Positions 45,883 to 54,695 of a DNA stretch of 64,000 bases are shown piece after piece. The notes under the pieces are model-generated. The model searched no databases. It saw nothing but the letters and a program-made list of their open reading frames with translations, and had not been told where the DNA came from. Source of the stretch: an uncultured Collinsella sp. (GTDB taxonomy: Bacteria; Actinomycetota; Coriobacteriia; Coriobacteriales; Coriobacteriaceae); assembly GCA_902494585.1 (NCBI GenBank), contig CABUUD010000002.1:1-64000 (forward strand), read 5' to 3'. The stretch's first letter is position 1. Each line of letters starts with the position of its first letter. The translations under genes and the position numbers were made by a program.

Positions 45883-47226
45883 CTAGTTGGCCATGACGCC
45901 TTCGGTCCAGGCCTCGACGTCCTCGATGCGCAGGACGTTGGCGACCTCGGCCACGCAGTCGACGCTGGCAAGCTCCGCGGCGGCAGCCTGGACGTCCTTC
46001 TCGAGTGCGCGGTGCGTCAGGAAGATGACCGAGCAGGCATCGCTGACACCCGACTTGCCGTCCTCGACTTGGTTGATGAGCGAGATCGAAATGTTGTGCT
46101 TGGCAAAGATGTCGACCGTCTCGGACAGGGCGCCCACGCGGTCGGCGACCTTCAGGCGCACATAGTACTTGGTTTGGAGCTCGTCCATGGGCTTAAAGGC
46201 GAGGTTGTGGCCATAGGGCTCAATCTCGGGCAGCGGAGCCACGCCCCGGCTGATCTGCTCGGAGAGCGACAGGATATCGCCCACGACGGCGCTCGCGGTG
46301 GGGAAGGAGCCTGCGCCGGCACCGTAGAACATGGTCTCGCCCACGGCGTCGCCCACTACGTAAACAGCGTTCATGGCGCCGTTGACCTTGGCAAGCATGT
46401 GGTCGGCGGGGATCAGCGTGGGATGCACGCGGACGTCGACGCCGGCGTCGGTGTTGCGGGCGATGCCGAGCAGCTTAATGGTGTAGCCGAGCTCGCGGGC
46501 CTGGGCGATGTCCTCGGCGCCGATGGTGCGGATACCCTGCTGGTACACATCATCGGTGGTAACGCGGGTGCCAAAGCCGATGGAGGCGAGGATGGCCGTC
46601 TTGCTGGCGGCGTCGAAGCCGTCGACGTCGGCGGACGGGTCGGCCTCGGCATAGCCCTTGGCCTGCGCGTCGGCGAGCACGTCGGCGTAATCGGCGCCCT
46701 CGGCGTCCATGCGCGACAGGATATAGTTGGTGGTGCCGTTGAGGATGCCGGCGATGGTCAGGATCTTGTTGCCCACCAGGTCGTGCTCGAGCGTGCTCAC
46801 GATGGGGATGCCGCCGCCGCAACTGGCCTCGCACTTAATCTGCACGCCGCACGCACGCGCCTTCTCGGCAAGCGTCTCGACGTGACGGCCCAGCAGGGCC
46901 TTGTTGGCAGAGACGACGTGCTTGCCGTGCTCAAAGGCAGTGGTAAAGATCTCGGTTGCGGGATGCTCGCCGCCGATCAGCTCGACGACGATGTCGACGG
47001 CGGGGTCGGTGACGACGTCGTGCCAGTCACTCGTAAAGGCCTCGCGCTCAATGCCTGCCGACTCGGCCTGCTCCCAAGCAAGCGCGCAGGCGCGGGTCAG
47101 CTTAAGGTCGATGCCGTAGGCTGCCAGGTACTCATCGTGGTGGCTCTTGATCAGACGGGCCACGCCGCCGCCGACGGTTCCCAGACCGATGAGGCCGACG
47201 TTCACGGTGCGCAGGGGTTCGCTCAT
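45883..47226 (-). CDS. hom: Homoserine dehydrogenase with ACT domain
   Basis: 447 residues. Reduces aspartate semialdehyde to homoserine for threonine and methionine synthesis. GLIGLGTVGGGVA is the NAD(P) site; SANKALLGRH, EASCGGGIPIVS, NGTTNYILSRM and DVDGFDAASK are family blocks. The C-terminal ACT domain (about 355-440) implies feedback control, usually by threonine. AAGGAG precedes ATG 47226. Alone on its transcript. Confidence 0.93.
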   Translation of the reverse strand: MSEPLRTVNVGLIGLGTVGGGVARLIKSHHDEYLAAYGIDLKLTRACALAWEQAESAGIEREAFTSDWHDVVTDPAVDIVVELIGGEHPATEIFTTAFEHGKHVVSANKALLGRHVETLAEKARACGVQIKCEASCGGGIPIVSTLEHDLVGNKILTIAGILNGTTNYILSRMDAEGADYADVLADAQAKGYAEADPSADVDGFDAASKTAILASIGFGTRVTTDDVYQQGIRTIGAEDIAQARELGYTIKLLGIARNTDAGVDVRVHPTLIPADHMLAKVNGAMNAVYVVGDAVGETMFYGAGAGSFPTASAVVGDILSLSEQISRGVAPLPEIEPYGHNLAFKPMDELQTKYYVRLKVADRVGALSETVDIFAKHNISISLINQVEDGKSGVSDACSVIFLTHRALEKDVQAAAAELASVDCVAEVANVLRIEDVEAWTEGVMAN

Positions 47227-47431
47227 AGATAGCTCCTTCGTGCATCTTATGGATGGATTAACCGCTTAAAGGTTGAGTGCATTCTAGCGTGAACCGAGGG
47301 CGCGTGCTCGCCAGTTAACAGGAGTCGCACAAAACGGCACCCCCGAAACGCTGCGGAAACATTGGAAACACGCTCGCTACAAACGAACTTCCGTAACAAA
47401 CTGTCAACGTTTGCACCATAAGGTTTGCCCT

Positions 47432-47729
47432 GTGCGACTGGGGCATGCAGGCGCTCGTCGGCCCCGTCACCACCGGTGCCGCCGTCGCCGTCTCGGGCGA
47501 GATCGCCGATGCCTTTGCCGAGCAGGCCAAGGCATCCAAGTTCGACATCGTCGATACCGAGACCTTTAAGGACGACTCCTCCACGAGCTTTATCAACCAG
47601 CCGACCAAGGCCATGCGCAAAATCAAGATTGAGGGCCTGACGGGCGAGCTGACGTGGAACGACAAGGGCCAGGTTGAAAAGCCCGCTACGGCATATGTGA
47701 TTCAGGGCGGCAAGTACATCGCCGCCTAG
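47432..47729 (+). pseudogene. Collapsed livK copy (internally deleted)
   Basis: Three pieces of a LivK-like protein are joined in one frame: DWGMQALVGPVTTGAAVAV, then IADAFAEQAKASKFDIVDTE with its FKDDSSTSF continuation, then KIEGLTGELTWNDKGQVEK to the end. The intact livK 270 bases downstream has the same three parts separated by about 60 and about 100 further residues. The N-terminal signal and first third are missing. The joins fall where the two ends share short sequences (TKA/SKA-M). It ends in a native-like stop. The remnant could be translated from ATG 47445 (94 residues), but the fold would be lost. Confidence 0.85.
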
Positions 47730-48000
47730 GTGCGTACAAAACGCGACCGGTGAGGCTGTTTTAATCAGGGCAGGGGCGCTTGTAACAGAATGGAAATATT
47801 ACTTTCACACAATAAAGTGGCTAAACTGTATAAACCGATAGAAATACGCATAATTATGGATAAATGGACAAAGCAAAAGAAAAGTTGAAATAATCGCCAC
47901 TTTTCTCAACTAAAGCGTCTACTATTTTGCGAACGCCGAACACGGCGAAGGATGGCCTGTCGGGTACCCGAAACCCGACGAGATTTGAGAGGAGAGCCGC
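47730..48000. promoter_or_regulatory. AT-rich leader of the liv operon
   Basis: 271 bases, clearly more AT-rich than the surroundings, with no ORF. A TACTAT hexamer near 47921-47926 could be a -10. A hairpin GTCGGGT/ACCCGAC (47959-47979) sits just before the GAGAGGAGAG ribosome site of livK. No -35 of good quality was found. Confidence 0.45.
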
Positions 48001-49188
48001 ATGTCGAGCCTCACCGGTAAGTCATTGAACCCTGTTATGAATCGCAGGAGCGTTATCGCGAGCGCAGCAGGTCTGGGGGCGATGTCCATTCTAGCTGGCT
48101 GCTCCTCCAACGGCGGCGACAGCGGTTCCGCGTCGGGCGACGCTTCGTTTAAGATTGGCACCATCGGCCCGCTGACCGGCGCCAACGCGTCCTACGGCAA
48201 GTCCGTTACCCAGGGTGTCGAGCTTGGCTGCAAGGATTTCTCGACCAAGGAGCTGCCGCTTGCCAGCAAGGCCGAGGATGACCAGGCCGATGGCGAGAAG
48301 GCCGTCAACGCCTTTAACACCCTGCTCGACTGGGGCATGCAGGCCCTCGTCGGCCCGACCACCACGGGTGCGTCGGTCGCCGTTGCCGCCGAGTGCGGTA
48401 ACGACCCCAAGACGTTCATGATCACCCCGTCCGCGTCCTCCGAGGATGTCACCGACGGCAAGGATTGCGTCTTCCAGGTTTGCTTCACCGACCCCAACCA
48501 GGGCGTCAACGCTGCCAAGTTCCTGGCGCAGAAGTATGCGGACGAGAAGTTCGTGCTCTTCTATAACTCCGGCGACGCCTATTCTTCGGGCATCGCAGAT
48601 TCCTTTAAGGCCCAGGCCGCTGAGTCTAAGCTCGAGATTGTTGACGAGGAGACCTTTAAGGACGACTCCGCCACGAGCTTTACCAACCAGCTGACCAAGG
48701 CCAAGCAGGCCGGCGCCACCATGATCTTCGCGCCGATCTACTACACGCCGGCGTCCGTCCTGCTCAAGAACGCCAAGGACATGGGCTACGACGTCAAGAT
48801 GATGGGCTGCGACGGCATGGACGGCATCCTGGGCGTTGAGGGCTTCGACACCTCTCTTGCCGAGGGTCTGCTGCTCATGACCCCGTTCTCCGCCGACGAC
48901 GAGAAGAACGCCGACTTCGTCAACGCTTACAAGGATAAGTACGGCGATACCCCCGACCAGTTTGCCGCCGACGCCTACGACGGCGTGCACGCGGTGGCCG
49001 AGGCCGTCAAGGAGGCCGGTCTTGGTGTCGACGCCGATCCGACCGAGGTCGCCGAGAAACTGTCCAAGGCTATGCTCAAGATTACCGTTGACGGTCTGAC
49101 CGGCAAGCTCACCTGGAACGATAAGGGTCAGGTCCAGAAGGAGCCCACGGCGTACGTCATCACCGACGGCAAGTACGTACAGGCCTAA
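48001..49188 (+). CDS. livK: Branched-chain amino acid ABC transporter, substrate-binding lipoprotein
   Basis: 395 residues. A lipoprotein signal with lipobox LAGC (Cys34) anchors it outside the membrane. The body is a type I periplasmic-binding-protein fold: FKIGTIGPLTGANASYG, GMQALVGPTTTGASVAV, and GVHAVAEAVKEAG. It binds leucine, isoleucine, valine or related compounds and passes them to LivHM. GAGAGGAGAG precedes the ATG. First gene of livKHMGF; a defective duplicate lies upstream. Confidence 0.93.
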   Translation: MSSLTGKSLNPVMNRRSVIASAAGLGAMSILAGCSSNGGDSGSASGDASFKIGTIGPLTGANASYGKSVTQGVELGCKDFSTKELPLASKAEDDQADGEKAVNAFNTLLDWGMQALVGPTTTGASVAVAAECGNDPKTFMITPSASSEDVTDGKDCVFQVCFTDPNQGVNAAKFLAQKYADEKFVLFYNSGDAYSSGIADSFKAQAAESKLEIVDEETFKDDSATSFTNQLTKAKQAGATMIFAPIYYTPASVLLKNAKDMGYDVKMMGCDGMDGILGVEGFDTSLAEGLLLMTPFSADDEKNADFVNAYKDKYGDTPDQFAADAYDGVHAVAEAVKEAGLGVDADPTEVAEKLSKAMLKITVDGLTGKLTWNDKGQVQKEPTAYVITDGKYVQA

Positions 49189-49327
49189 TTGGCCGCCTTA
49201 CATAGAGCGGTTTTGATCCCAAGCAGGGGAGGTTTTGGCCTTCCCTGCTTGCTTGGTATCTAGGGACGATGTAACGTCCCTGTTTCATACATCAACTGGA
49301 AACCTATTCGAAAGGGGGATGTGGAAC

Positions 49328-50209
49328 ATGACGGTCTTTATCCAATACCTGGTCAACGGCCTGTCCATGGGCAGCGTCTACGCCATCATCGCGTTGGGCT
49401 ACACCATGGTCTACGGTATCGCCAAGATGCTGAACTTCGCTCACGGCGATGTCATCATGGTCGGTGCCTATGTCTCGTTCTGCGCCACGTCGTATCTCGG
49501 CCTCCCGGGCTGGGCATCTGTAGTTCTCTCTTGCGTGGCCTGCACGGTTCTCGGTGTTCTCATTGAGGGTCTGGCCTATAAGCCGCTGCGCCAAGCAGGC
49601 CCGCTGGCCGTTCTGATCACGGCTATCGGCGTGTCTTACTTCCTGCAGAACGCCGCGCAGCTTCTGTGGGGCGCCACGCCCAAGAACTTCACTTCGCTCG
49701 TCACCTTCCAGGTGCCGGAGTTCTTGGCCAAGTTCAACGTAAGCGCCGTCTCGCTCGTCACCATCGTCGCCTGCCTGGTTATCATGGCCGGCCTGATGTT
49801 CTTTACAGGTAAGACCAAGATGGGCAAAGCCATGCGCGCCGTGTCCGAGGACAAGGCCGCCGCTCAGCTCATGGGTATCAACGTCAACCGCACCATCTCG
49901 ATGACGTTTGCCATCGGCTCTGCCCTTGCCGCCATCGCCGGCGTGCTGCTGTGCTCCTACTCGCCGGTGCTGCAGCCCACGACGGGTGCCATGCCTGGCA
50001 TCAAGGCCTTCGACGCCGCTGTCTTCGGTGGCATCGGCTCCATCCCCGGTGCCTTTGTCGGCGGTATTCTCATCGGCATCATCGAGGCGATGGCGCAGGC
50101 TTATATTTCTACGAGCCTTGCCAACTCCATCGTCTTTGGTGTTTTGATCATCGTTCTGCTCGTCAAGCCTGCCGGCCTCTTGGGCAAGTACGTCCCCGAG
50201 AAGGTGTAG
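49328..50209 (+). CDS. livH: Branched-chain amino acid ABC permease
   Basis: 293 residues, about eight membrane helices. Features: YLVNGLSMGSVYAIIALGY, MLNFAHGDVIMVGAY, and GGIGSIPGAFVGGILIG. ATG 49328 is chosen because AAAGGGGG lies 9 bases before it; ATG 49319 abuts that site. Forms the channel with LivM. Confidence 0.92.
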   Translation: MTVFIQYLVNGLSMGSVYAIIALGYTMVYGIAKMLNFAHGDVIMVGAYVSFCATSYLGLPGWASVVLSCVACTVLGVLIEGLAYKPLRQAGPLAVLITAIGVSYFLQNAAQLLWGATPKNFTSLVTFQVPEFLAKFNVSAVSLVTIVACLVIMAGLMFFTGKTKMGKAMRAVSEDKAAAQLMGINVNRTISMTFAIGSALAAIAGVLLCSYSPVLQPTTGAMPGIKAFDAAVFGGIGSIPGAFVGGILIGIIEAMAQAYISTSLANSIVFGVLIIVLLVKPAGLLGKYVPEKV

Positions 50210-50218
50210 GTGAGCGTT

Positions 50219-51298
50219 ATGAAGTTTCTTAAAGACAAGCAGACGCGTCACGACTTTGTCACGTACGCCATGTGCGTTGTGGCGTTCGCCATCGTGTTCT
50301 TTATGCAGTCTAACCACATGATTCCGCGCATGATCGCCGGCCAGCTGGTTCCCATCACAGCCTATATCGTCATGGCCATTTCCCTCAACCTCGTCGTCGG
50401 TATCGCGGGCGACTTGTCGCTGGGCCACGCGGGCTTTATGAGCGTCGGTGCCTATACGGGCATCGTCACCGCCGTCGCGCTGGAGGGCGCCGTTCCGTCC
50501 GACCCGATGCGTCTGATCATCAGCATTGTGGTCGGCGCTATCGCCGCTGCCATCTTGGGCTTCTTGATCGGTATCCCGGTCCTGCGCCTGAGCGGCGATT
50601 ACCTGGCTATCGTGACGCTGGCCTTTGGCGAGATCATCAAAGAGATCGTCACCTGCCTCATTGTGGGTGTCGACTCCCGCGGTCTGCACGTGATCTTTAA
50701 CATCACGGGCAACTCTACAATCGACGACCTGCACCTGCTCGAGGACGGCACCGCCATCATCAAGGGCGCCCAGGGTGCCTCGGGCGTGTCGACGTACTCG
50801 ACCTTCCTCGCCGGTGCCATCCTGGTCATGGTCGCACTCGTGATCGTGCTCAACCTGGTTCGCAGCCGTACCGGCCGTGCCATTATGGCCGTGCGCGATA
50901 ACAAGATTGCAGCCGAGTCCGTAGGCATCTCCGTCACCGAGTACCGCATGATCGCCTTCGTGGTTTCCGCTGCCCTCGCCGGTGCTGCCGGAGCTCTCTT
51001 CGGCGGTAACTTCTCGCAGCTCTCCGCCACCAAGTTCGACTTCAACACGTCCATCCTCATCCTGGTGTTCGTGGTCCTGGGTGGTCTGGGCAATATGCGC
51101 GGTTCCGTCATCGCGGCGGCGTTGCTCACGGTGCTCCCCGAGCTGCTCCGTCAGTTCTCGGACTACCGCATGCTCATCTACGCCATCGTGCTGATCCTGG
51201 TCATGATCTTTACCAACAACCCACAGCTCAAGGCGTTCTTCGCACGCATTAAGGACCGCTTTGCTTCCAAGAAGGAGGTGGCAGCCGATGCCCAGTAA
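50219..51298 (+). CDS. livM: Branched-chain amino acid ABC permease, second subunit
   Basis: 359 residues from ATG 50219 (AGGTGA upstream; GTG 50210 is an alternative right after the livH stop). Membrane protein with LNLVVGIAGDLSLGHAGFM, the usual cytoplasmic EAA-like loop RAIMAVRDNKIAAESVGI, and VLGGLGNMRGSVIAA. Its end overlaps livG by 11 bases. Confidence 0.92.
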   Translation: MKFLKDKQTRHDFVTYAMCVVAFAIVFFMQSNHMIPRMIAGQLVPITAYIVMAISLNLVVGIAGDLSLGHAGFMSVGAYTGIVTAVALEGAVPSDPMRLIISIVVGAIAAAILGFLIGIPVLRLSGDYLAIVTLAFGEIIKEIVTCLIVGVDSRGLHVIFNITGNSTIDDLHLLEDGTAIIKGAQGASGVSTYSTFLAGAILVMVALVIVLNLVRSRTGRAIMAVRDNKIAAESVGISVTEYRMIAFVVSAALAGAAGALFGGNFSQLSATKFDFNTSILILVFVVLGGLGNMRGSVIAAALLTVLPELLRQFSDYRMLIYAIVLILVMIFTNNPQLKAFFARIKDRFASKKEVAADAQ

Positions 51299-52148
51299 GT
51301 TTGAGTTCAACAAGGGCAAGATGGTCCCGTATCCTTCTGGCGCCATCGTTCCCGATCGCGACCTGGGCGAGCGCCCGGCGCTCGAGTGCATCCACCTGGG
51401 CATTGAATTCGGCGGCCTTAAGGCAGTCGACGACTTTAGCCTAACCATCGGCAAGACTGAGATCGCCGGTCTCATCGGCCCCAACGGTGCCGGCAAGACT
51501 ACGGTCTTCAACCTGCTCACCAAGGTGTACCAGCCCACGCACGGCACCATCCTGCTCGACGGCGAGGACACCTCTGGCAAGTCGGTCTATCAGGTCAACC
51601 GTATGGGCATCGCCCGTACCTTCCAGAACATTCGCCTGTTCAACACCATGACGGTGGAGGATAACGTTAAGGTCGGCCTGCACAACCAGGAGCGCTACTC
51701 CGGCTTTGAGGGCGTGCTGCGCCTGCCGACGTATTGGAAACACGAGAAGGCCGCCCACGAGCGTGCAATGGAGCTGCTGTCCATCTTTGATATGGAGCAC
51801 CTGGCAAACGAGCAGGCTGGATCGCTGCCTTACGGTGCTCAGCGTCGTCTGGAGATCGTCCGCGCGCTTGCCACCAACCCCAAACTGCTGCTGCTCGACG
51901 AGCCTGCCGCCGGCATGAATCCGTCCGAGACCGCGGAACTCATGGAGAACATCGTTAAGATTCGCGACACCTTTGGTATCGCCATCATGCTTATCGAGCA
52001 CGACATGTCGCTCGTCATGAATATTTGCGAGGGTATCTGCGTGCTCAACTTTGGTAAGGTCATCGCCAAAGGCACGGCCGAGGAAATCCAGAACAACGAC
52101 GCTGTTATCGAGGCGTATCTGGGCAAGCAGGATAAGGGGGAGAACTAA
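51288..52148 (+). CDS. livG: Branched-chain amino acid ABC transporter ATPase LivG
   Basis: 286 residues. Walker A GPNGAGKTT, a LivG-type NRMGIARTFQNIRLF Q-loop, a degenerate signature LPYGAQRRLEI, and LLLDEPAAGMNP. The usual LSGGQ is replaced by LPYG, which is normal for LivG. AGGAGG precedes ATG 51288. Works as heterodimer with LivF on the cytoplasmic side. Confidence 0.93.
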   Translation: MPSKFEFNKGKMVPYPSGAIVPDRDLGERPALECIHLGIEFGGLKAVDDFSLTIGKTEIAGLIGPNGAGKTTVFNLLTKVYQPTHGTILLDGEDTSGKSVYQVNRMGIARTFQNIRLFNTMTVEDNVKVGLHNQERYSGFEGVLRLPTYWKHEKAAHERAMELLSIFDMEHLANEQAGSLPYGAQRRLEIVRALATNPKLLLLDEPAAGMNPSETAELMENIVKIRDTFGIAIMLIEHDMSLVMNICEGICVLNFGKVIAKGTAEEIQNNDAVIEAYLGKQDKGEN

Positions 52149-52862
52149 ATGGCAGAGCCGATGCTTTCCGTCTACAACATCAATGTCTGGTACGGCGCCA
52201 TCCACGCCATCAAGGACATCTCCTTTAACGTCAACGAGGGCGAGATCGTGGCTCTGATCGGTGCGAACGGTGCCGGCAAGTCCACGACGCTTAAAACCGT
52301 CTCGGGCTTGCTGCGTTCCAAGACCGGCTCCATCAAGTTTATGGGCGAGGACATTACCCATACGCCTGCCGACAAGCTGGTGGGCAAGGGCTTGGCTCAG
52401 GTCCCCGAGGGCCGTCGCGCCTTCTTGCAGATGACGGTCGAGGAGAACCTGGAGATGGGCGCCTACACGCAGCCAAAGTCCACGGTTGCTCCGGGCCTTG
52501 AGCGCGTCTACGAGCAGTTCCCGCGCCTGAAGGAGCGCCGTCGCCAGGTCGCCGGCACCCTTTCGGGCGGCGAGCAGCAGATGCTCGTTATGGGCCGCGC
52601 TCTTATGAGTAACCCTAAGCTGCTCATGCTCGATGAGCCCTCTATGGGCTTGGCACCGATTCTGATTGAGCAGATTTTCCAGATCGTCGAGGATCTGCAT
52701 AAGGCCGGAACCACGGTGCTCCTGGTCGAGCAAAACGCACAGATGGCGCTTTCCATCGCCACACGCGGCTACGTGCTCGAGACCGGCAAGATCACCATGA
52801 CCGGCACCGGCCAAGAGCTGCTGCACGACGATAACGTGCGTAAAGCCTACCTGGGCGGCTAG
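52149..52862 (+). CDS. livF: Branched-chain amino acid ABC transporter ATPase LivF
   Basis: 237 residues. Walker A GANGAGKSTTLK, signature LSGGEQQML, Walker B LLMLDEPSMGLAP, and the LivF-type VPEGRRAF. AAGGGGGAG before the ATG lies in the end of livG. Last gene of the operon, followed by a hairpin. Confidence 0.93.
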   Translation: MAEPMLSVYNINVWYGAIHAIKDISFNVNEGEIVALIGANGAGKSTTLKTVSGLLRSKTGSIKFMGEDITHTPADKLVGKGLAQVPEGRRAFLQMTVEENLEMGAYTQPKSTVAPGLERVYEQFPRLKERRRQVAGTLSGGEQQMLVMGRALMSNPKLLMLDEPSMGLAPILIEQIFQIVEDLHKAGTTVLLVEQNAQMALSIATRGYVLETGKITMTGTGQELLHDDNVRKAYLGG

Positions 52863-52865
52863 ATA

Positions 52866-52893
52866 GTTACGGCGTTTTGCCAAACGCCGTAAC
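52866..52893 (+). terminator. Hairpin closing the liv operon
   Basis: A perfect 12-bp stem GTTACGGCGTTT/AAACGCCGTAAC has a TGCC loop and starts 3 bases after the livF stop. It lacks a T-tract, so it may be a processing barrier rather than a strict terminator. Confidence 0.55.
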
Positions 52894-52906
52894 CAGCCGA
52901 CGCTGC

Positions 52907-53005
52907 AAGCCCGCCAGAGCGGCAATCTGCCTTTCAACTTCGGCGGCATGACCAGAAGGTCAATGCTGCCTTGTTTCAAGGCACCTTGTTCGCTCTGGCG
53001 GGCTT
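52907..53005. other. Structured region between livF and cutC
   Basis: A perfect 15-bp inverted repeat (52907-52921 with 52991-53005) encloses 69 bases. Inside, GGCGGCAT...ATGCTGCC with an ACC-AGAA-GGT core folds as a second stem. No ORF. It resembles a small RNA or an RNA element of the liv 3' end; I can name no family. Confidence 0.4.
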
Positions 53006-53052
53006 TCGCTGTCGTTGCCAAAACATCGGCGTTGTGGCAGATGCCAACGACT

Positions 53053-53139
53053 ACCCCCTTTATGTTGCGGTGGAATAGGGACTAAATGGGAGCCTCAGAG
53101 GCCAAAACAGTCCCTATTCCACTGCAACTTCATGGGGGC
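53053..53139. repeat. Long imperfect hairpin upstream of cutC
   Basis: A 20-bp stem with one G-U pair (53064-53083 with 53109-53128) has a 25-base loop. The flanking CCCCC and GGGGG extend it beyond a short mismatch. The stem carries TAGGGACT/AGTCCCTA, recalling the GGGACAGG hairpins. It lies just before the cutC start region. Confidence 0.6.
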
Positions 53140-53186
53140 GTGCGACAATGCCCATCGGAAAACGATTGTCATCTGGGGGTCTATCT

Positions 53187-53864
53187 ATGCTGTACGAGTT
53201 TTGTGCTGAGAACTTTGAGCGGGTGCCGGCGGCTATTGATGCCGGTGCAAGGCGCATCGAGCTGTGCGACAACCTTGCCGTCGGTGGTACCACGCCCTCG
53301 GCCGGCGTTATCAGCGCTGCGGTCAGTTATGCTCACGAGCATGACGCGCGAGTGATGTGCATGATTCGCCCGCGTGGCGGTGACTTTCACTGCAACCAGG
53401 ACGAGCTGCGCATGATGGAGATGGACTTGGGTCTTGCTGTGAGCGCCGGCGCCGACGGCTTGGTCTTTGGCTGCTGCAAGCCTTGTGCCGGCGGCTGGGC
53501 GCTCGACGAGCTTACGTTGGGCGCCCTCGTGATGGCTGCGGGCTGCGCGACCGAGGAGTGCAAGCGCGAGTCCCTTGACATCACCTTCCACATGGCGTTT
53601 GACCAGCTCTCGCCCGAGGCTCAGATCGATGCTGTCGACACGCTCGCCGACTGTGGCATCACGCGTATCCTGACGCATGGTGGTGCTGCCGGAACGCCGA
53701 TCGAGGACAATCTGGAGCACCTATCGCGTCTTGTCGAGTATGCGGGCGACCGCCTGATCATCCTTCCCGGCGGCGGCATTTCCACGGCCAACCGCGATAC
53801 CGTGGCGGCGGCATTGGGCGTCTCCGAGCTCCATGGCACCAAGATCGTGCCGCTGGAGGCGTAA
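53187..53864 (+). CDS. cutC: CutC-family protein
   Basis: 225 residues. TIM-barrel CutC family: RRIELCDNLAVGGTTPS, MIRPRGGDF, HMAFDQ, RILTHGGA and ILPGGGIS. Historically called copper homeostasis protein; the enzymatic role in bacteria remains unclear. Start 53187 follows GGGGGTCT. It is 3 bases before the following gene's GTG start, so the two are one operon. Confidence 0.88.
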   Translation: MLYEFCAENFERVPAAIDAGARRIELCDNLAVGGTTPSAGVISAAVSYAHEHDARVMCMIRPRGGDFHCNQDELRMMEMDLGLAVSAGADGLVFGCCKPCAGGWALDELTLGALVMAAGCATEECKRESLDITFHMAFDQLSPEAQIDAVDTLADCGITRILTHGGAAGTPIEDNLEHLSRLVEYAGDRLIILPGGGISTANRDTVAAALGVSELHGTKIVPLEA

Positions 53865-53867
53865 CCC

Positions 53868-54665
53868 GTGGCGCTGGTATTTGACGTTCAGCAGGCGAGC
53901 GGCAAGCCCGACGACAACCGGCGCCCTGGCACCGCGTGCCCCTTTTGCGATACCGAGGGACTCGCCAATATCATCCGGCGCGACGGCGACTGCATCTGGC
54001 TCGTGAATAAGTTCAAAACCCTGCGCGCCACCCGTCAAACCGTGCTGATCGAGTCAGCCGATCACGATGCCGACCTGGCGACCTATGAGCCAGATGAACT
54101 CCACCATGTGATGAGGTTTGCCCTGGATTGCTGGCAGCAGATGATCGATTCGCAGCAGTATCGAAGCGTGCTCATGTACAAGAACAAGGGTCCTCTCTCG
54201 GGCGGTAGTCTCGTTCATCCGCACATGCAGATTGTGGGTTTGGAGCAGGAAGACGGCTATGCTTCGTTGACTTCCGCCAATTTCGAAGGCATCAATGTCT
54301 GGCAACAGGGGAGAATCGCGGCCAACATCTCAACCGAACCGATCATGGGGTTCTTTGAGGTCAACGTTTCAGCCCCGCAGGGAATTGCCGCCAGCGATGA
54401 CACAAGAGACCAAGCCGAGGCAGATCTCTTCGCCGATGCGATCCAGGTGGCTCTGCGCTATATCCTGAACGAGCACCACGGTGGTCGCGCAGAGTCGTAC
54501 AACTTGTTCTTCTATCACCTGGGCGGTCGGACCATTGCCAAGGCGCTGCCGCGTTGGGTGGTTTCGCCCTACTTTGTCGGCTATCGTTTGGCCCAGGTCA
54601 ATGCCGAGACAACGCTCGATATCGATGCTGAGCGCCTGCGTGCGCATCTGGAAACGCTCGAATAG
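53868..54665 (+). CDS. GalT/HIT-like nucleotidyltransferase (DUF4931-type)
   Basis: 265 residues from GTG. An N-terminal CPFCD metal pair and the HIT-like catalytic block SLVHPHMQIVG match the GalT fold; GGRAESYNLFFYHL is in the second half. Family members transfer or hydrolyse nucleotidyl groups. True GalT motifs for galactose-1-phosphate are incomplete, so the substrate is unknown. Follows cutC directly. Confidence 0.75.
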   Translation: MALVFDVQQASGKPDDNRRPGTACPFCDTEGLANIIRRDGDCIWLVNKFKTLRATRQTVLIESADHDADLATYEPDELHHVMRFALDCWQQMIDSQQYRSVLMYKNKGPLSGGSLVHPHMQIVGLEQEDGYASLTSANFEGINVWQQGRIAANISTEPIMGFFEVNVSAPQGIAASDDTRDQAEADLFADAIQVALRYILNEHHGGRAESYNLFFYHLGGRTIAKALPRWVVSPYFVGYRLAQVNAETTLDIDAERLRAHLETLE

Positions 54666-54695
54666 CAGGACTAACGCCCACGTAATGCGGACAGT

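Noticed and set aside
49304..51580. A 758-codon open frame on the minus strand opposite livHMG
   Set aside because: It is antisense to three well-defined transporter genes, has His/Asp/Gly-rich low-complexity sequence, and arises from high G+C third positions of the real genes.
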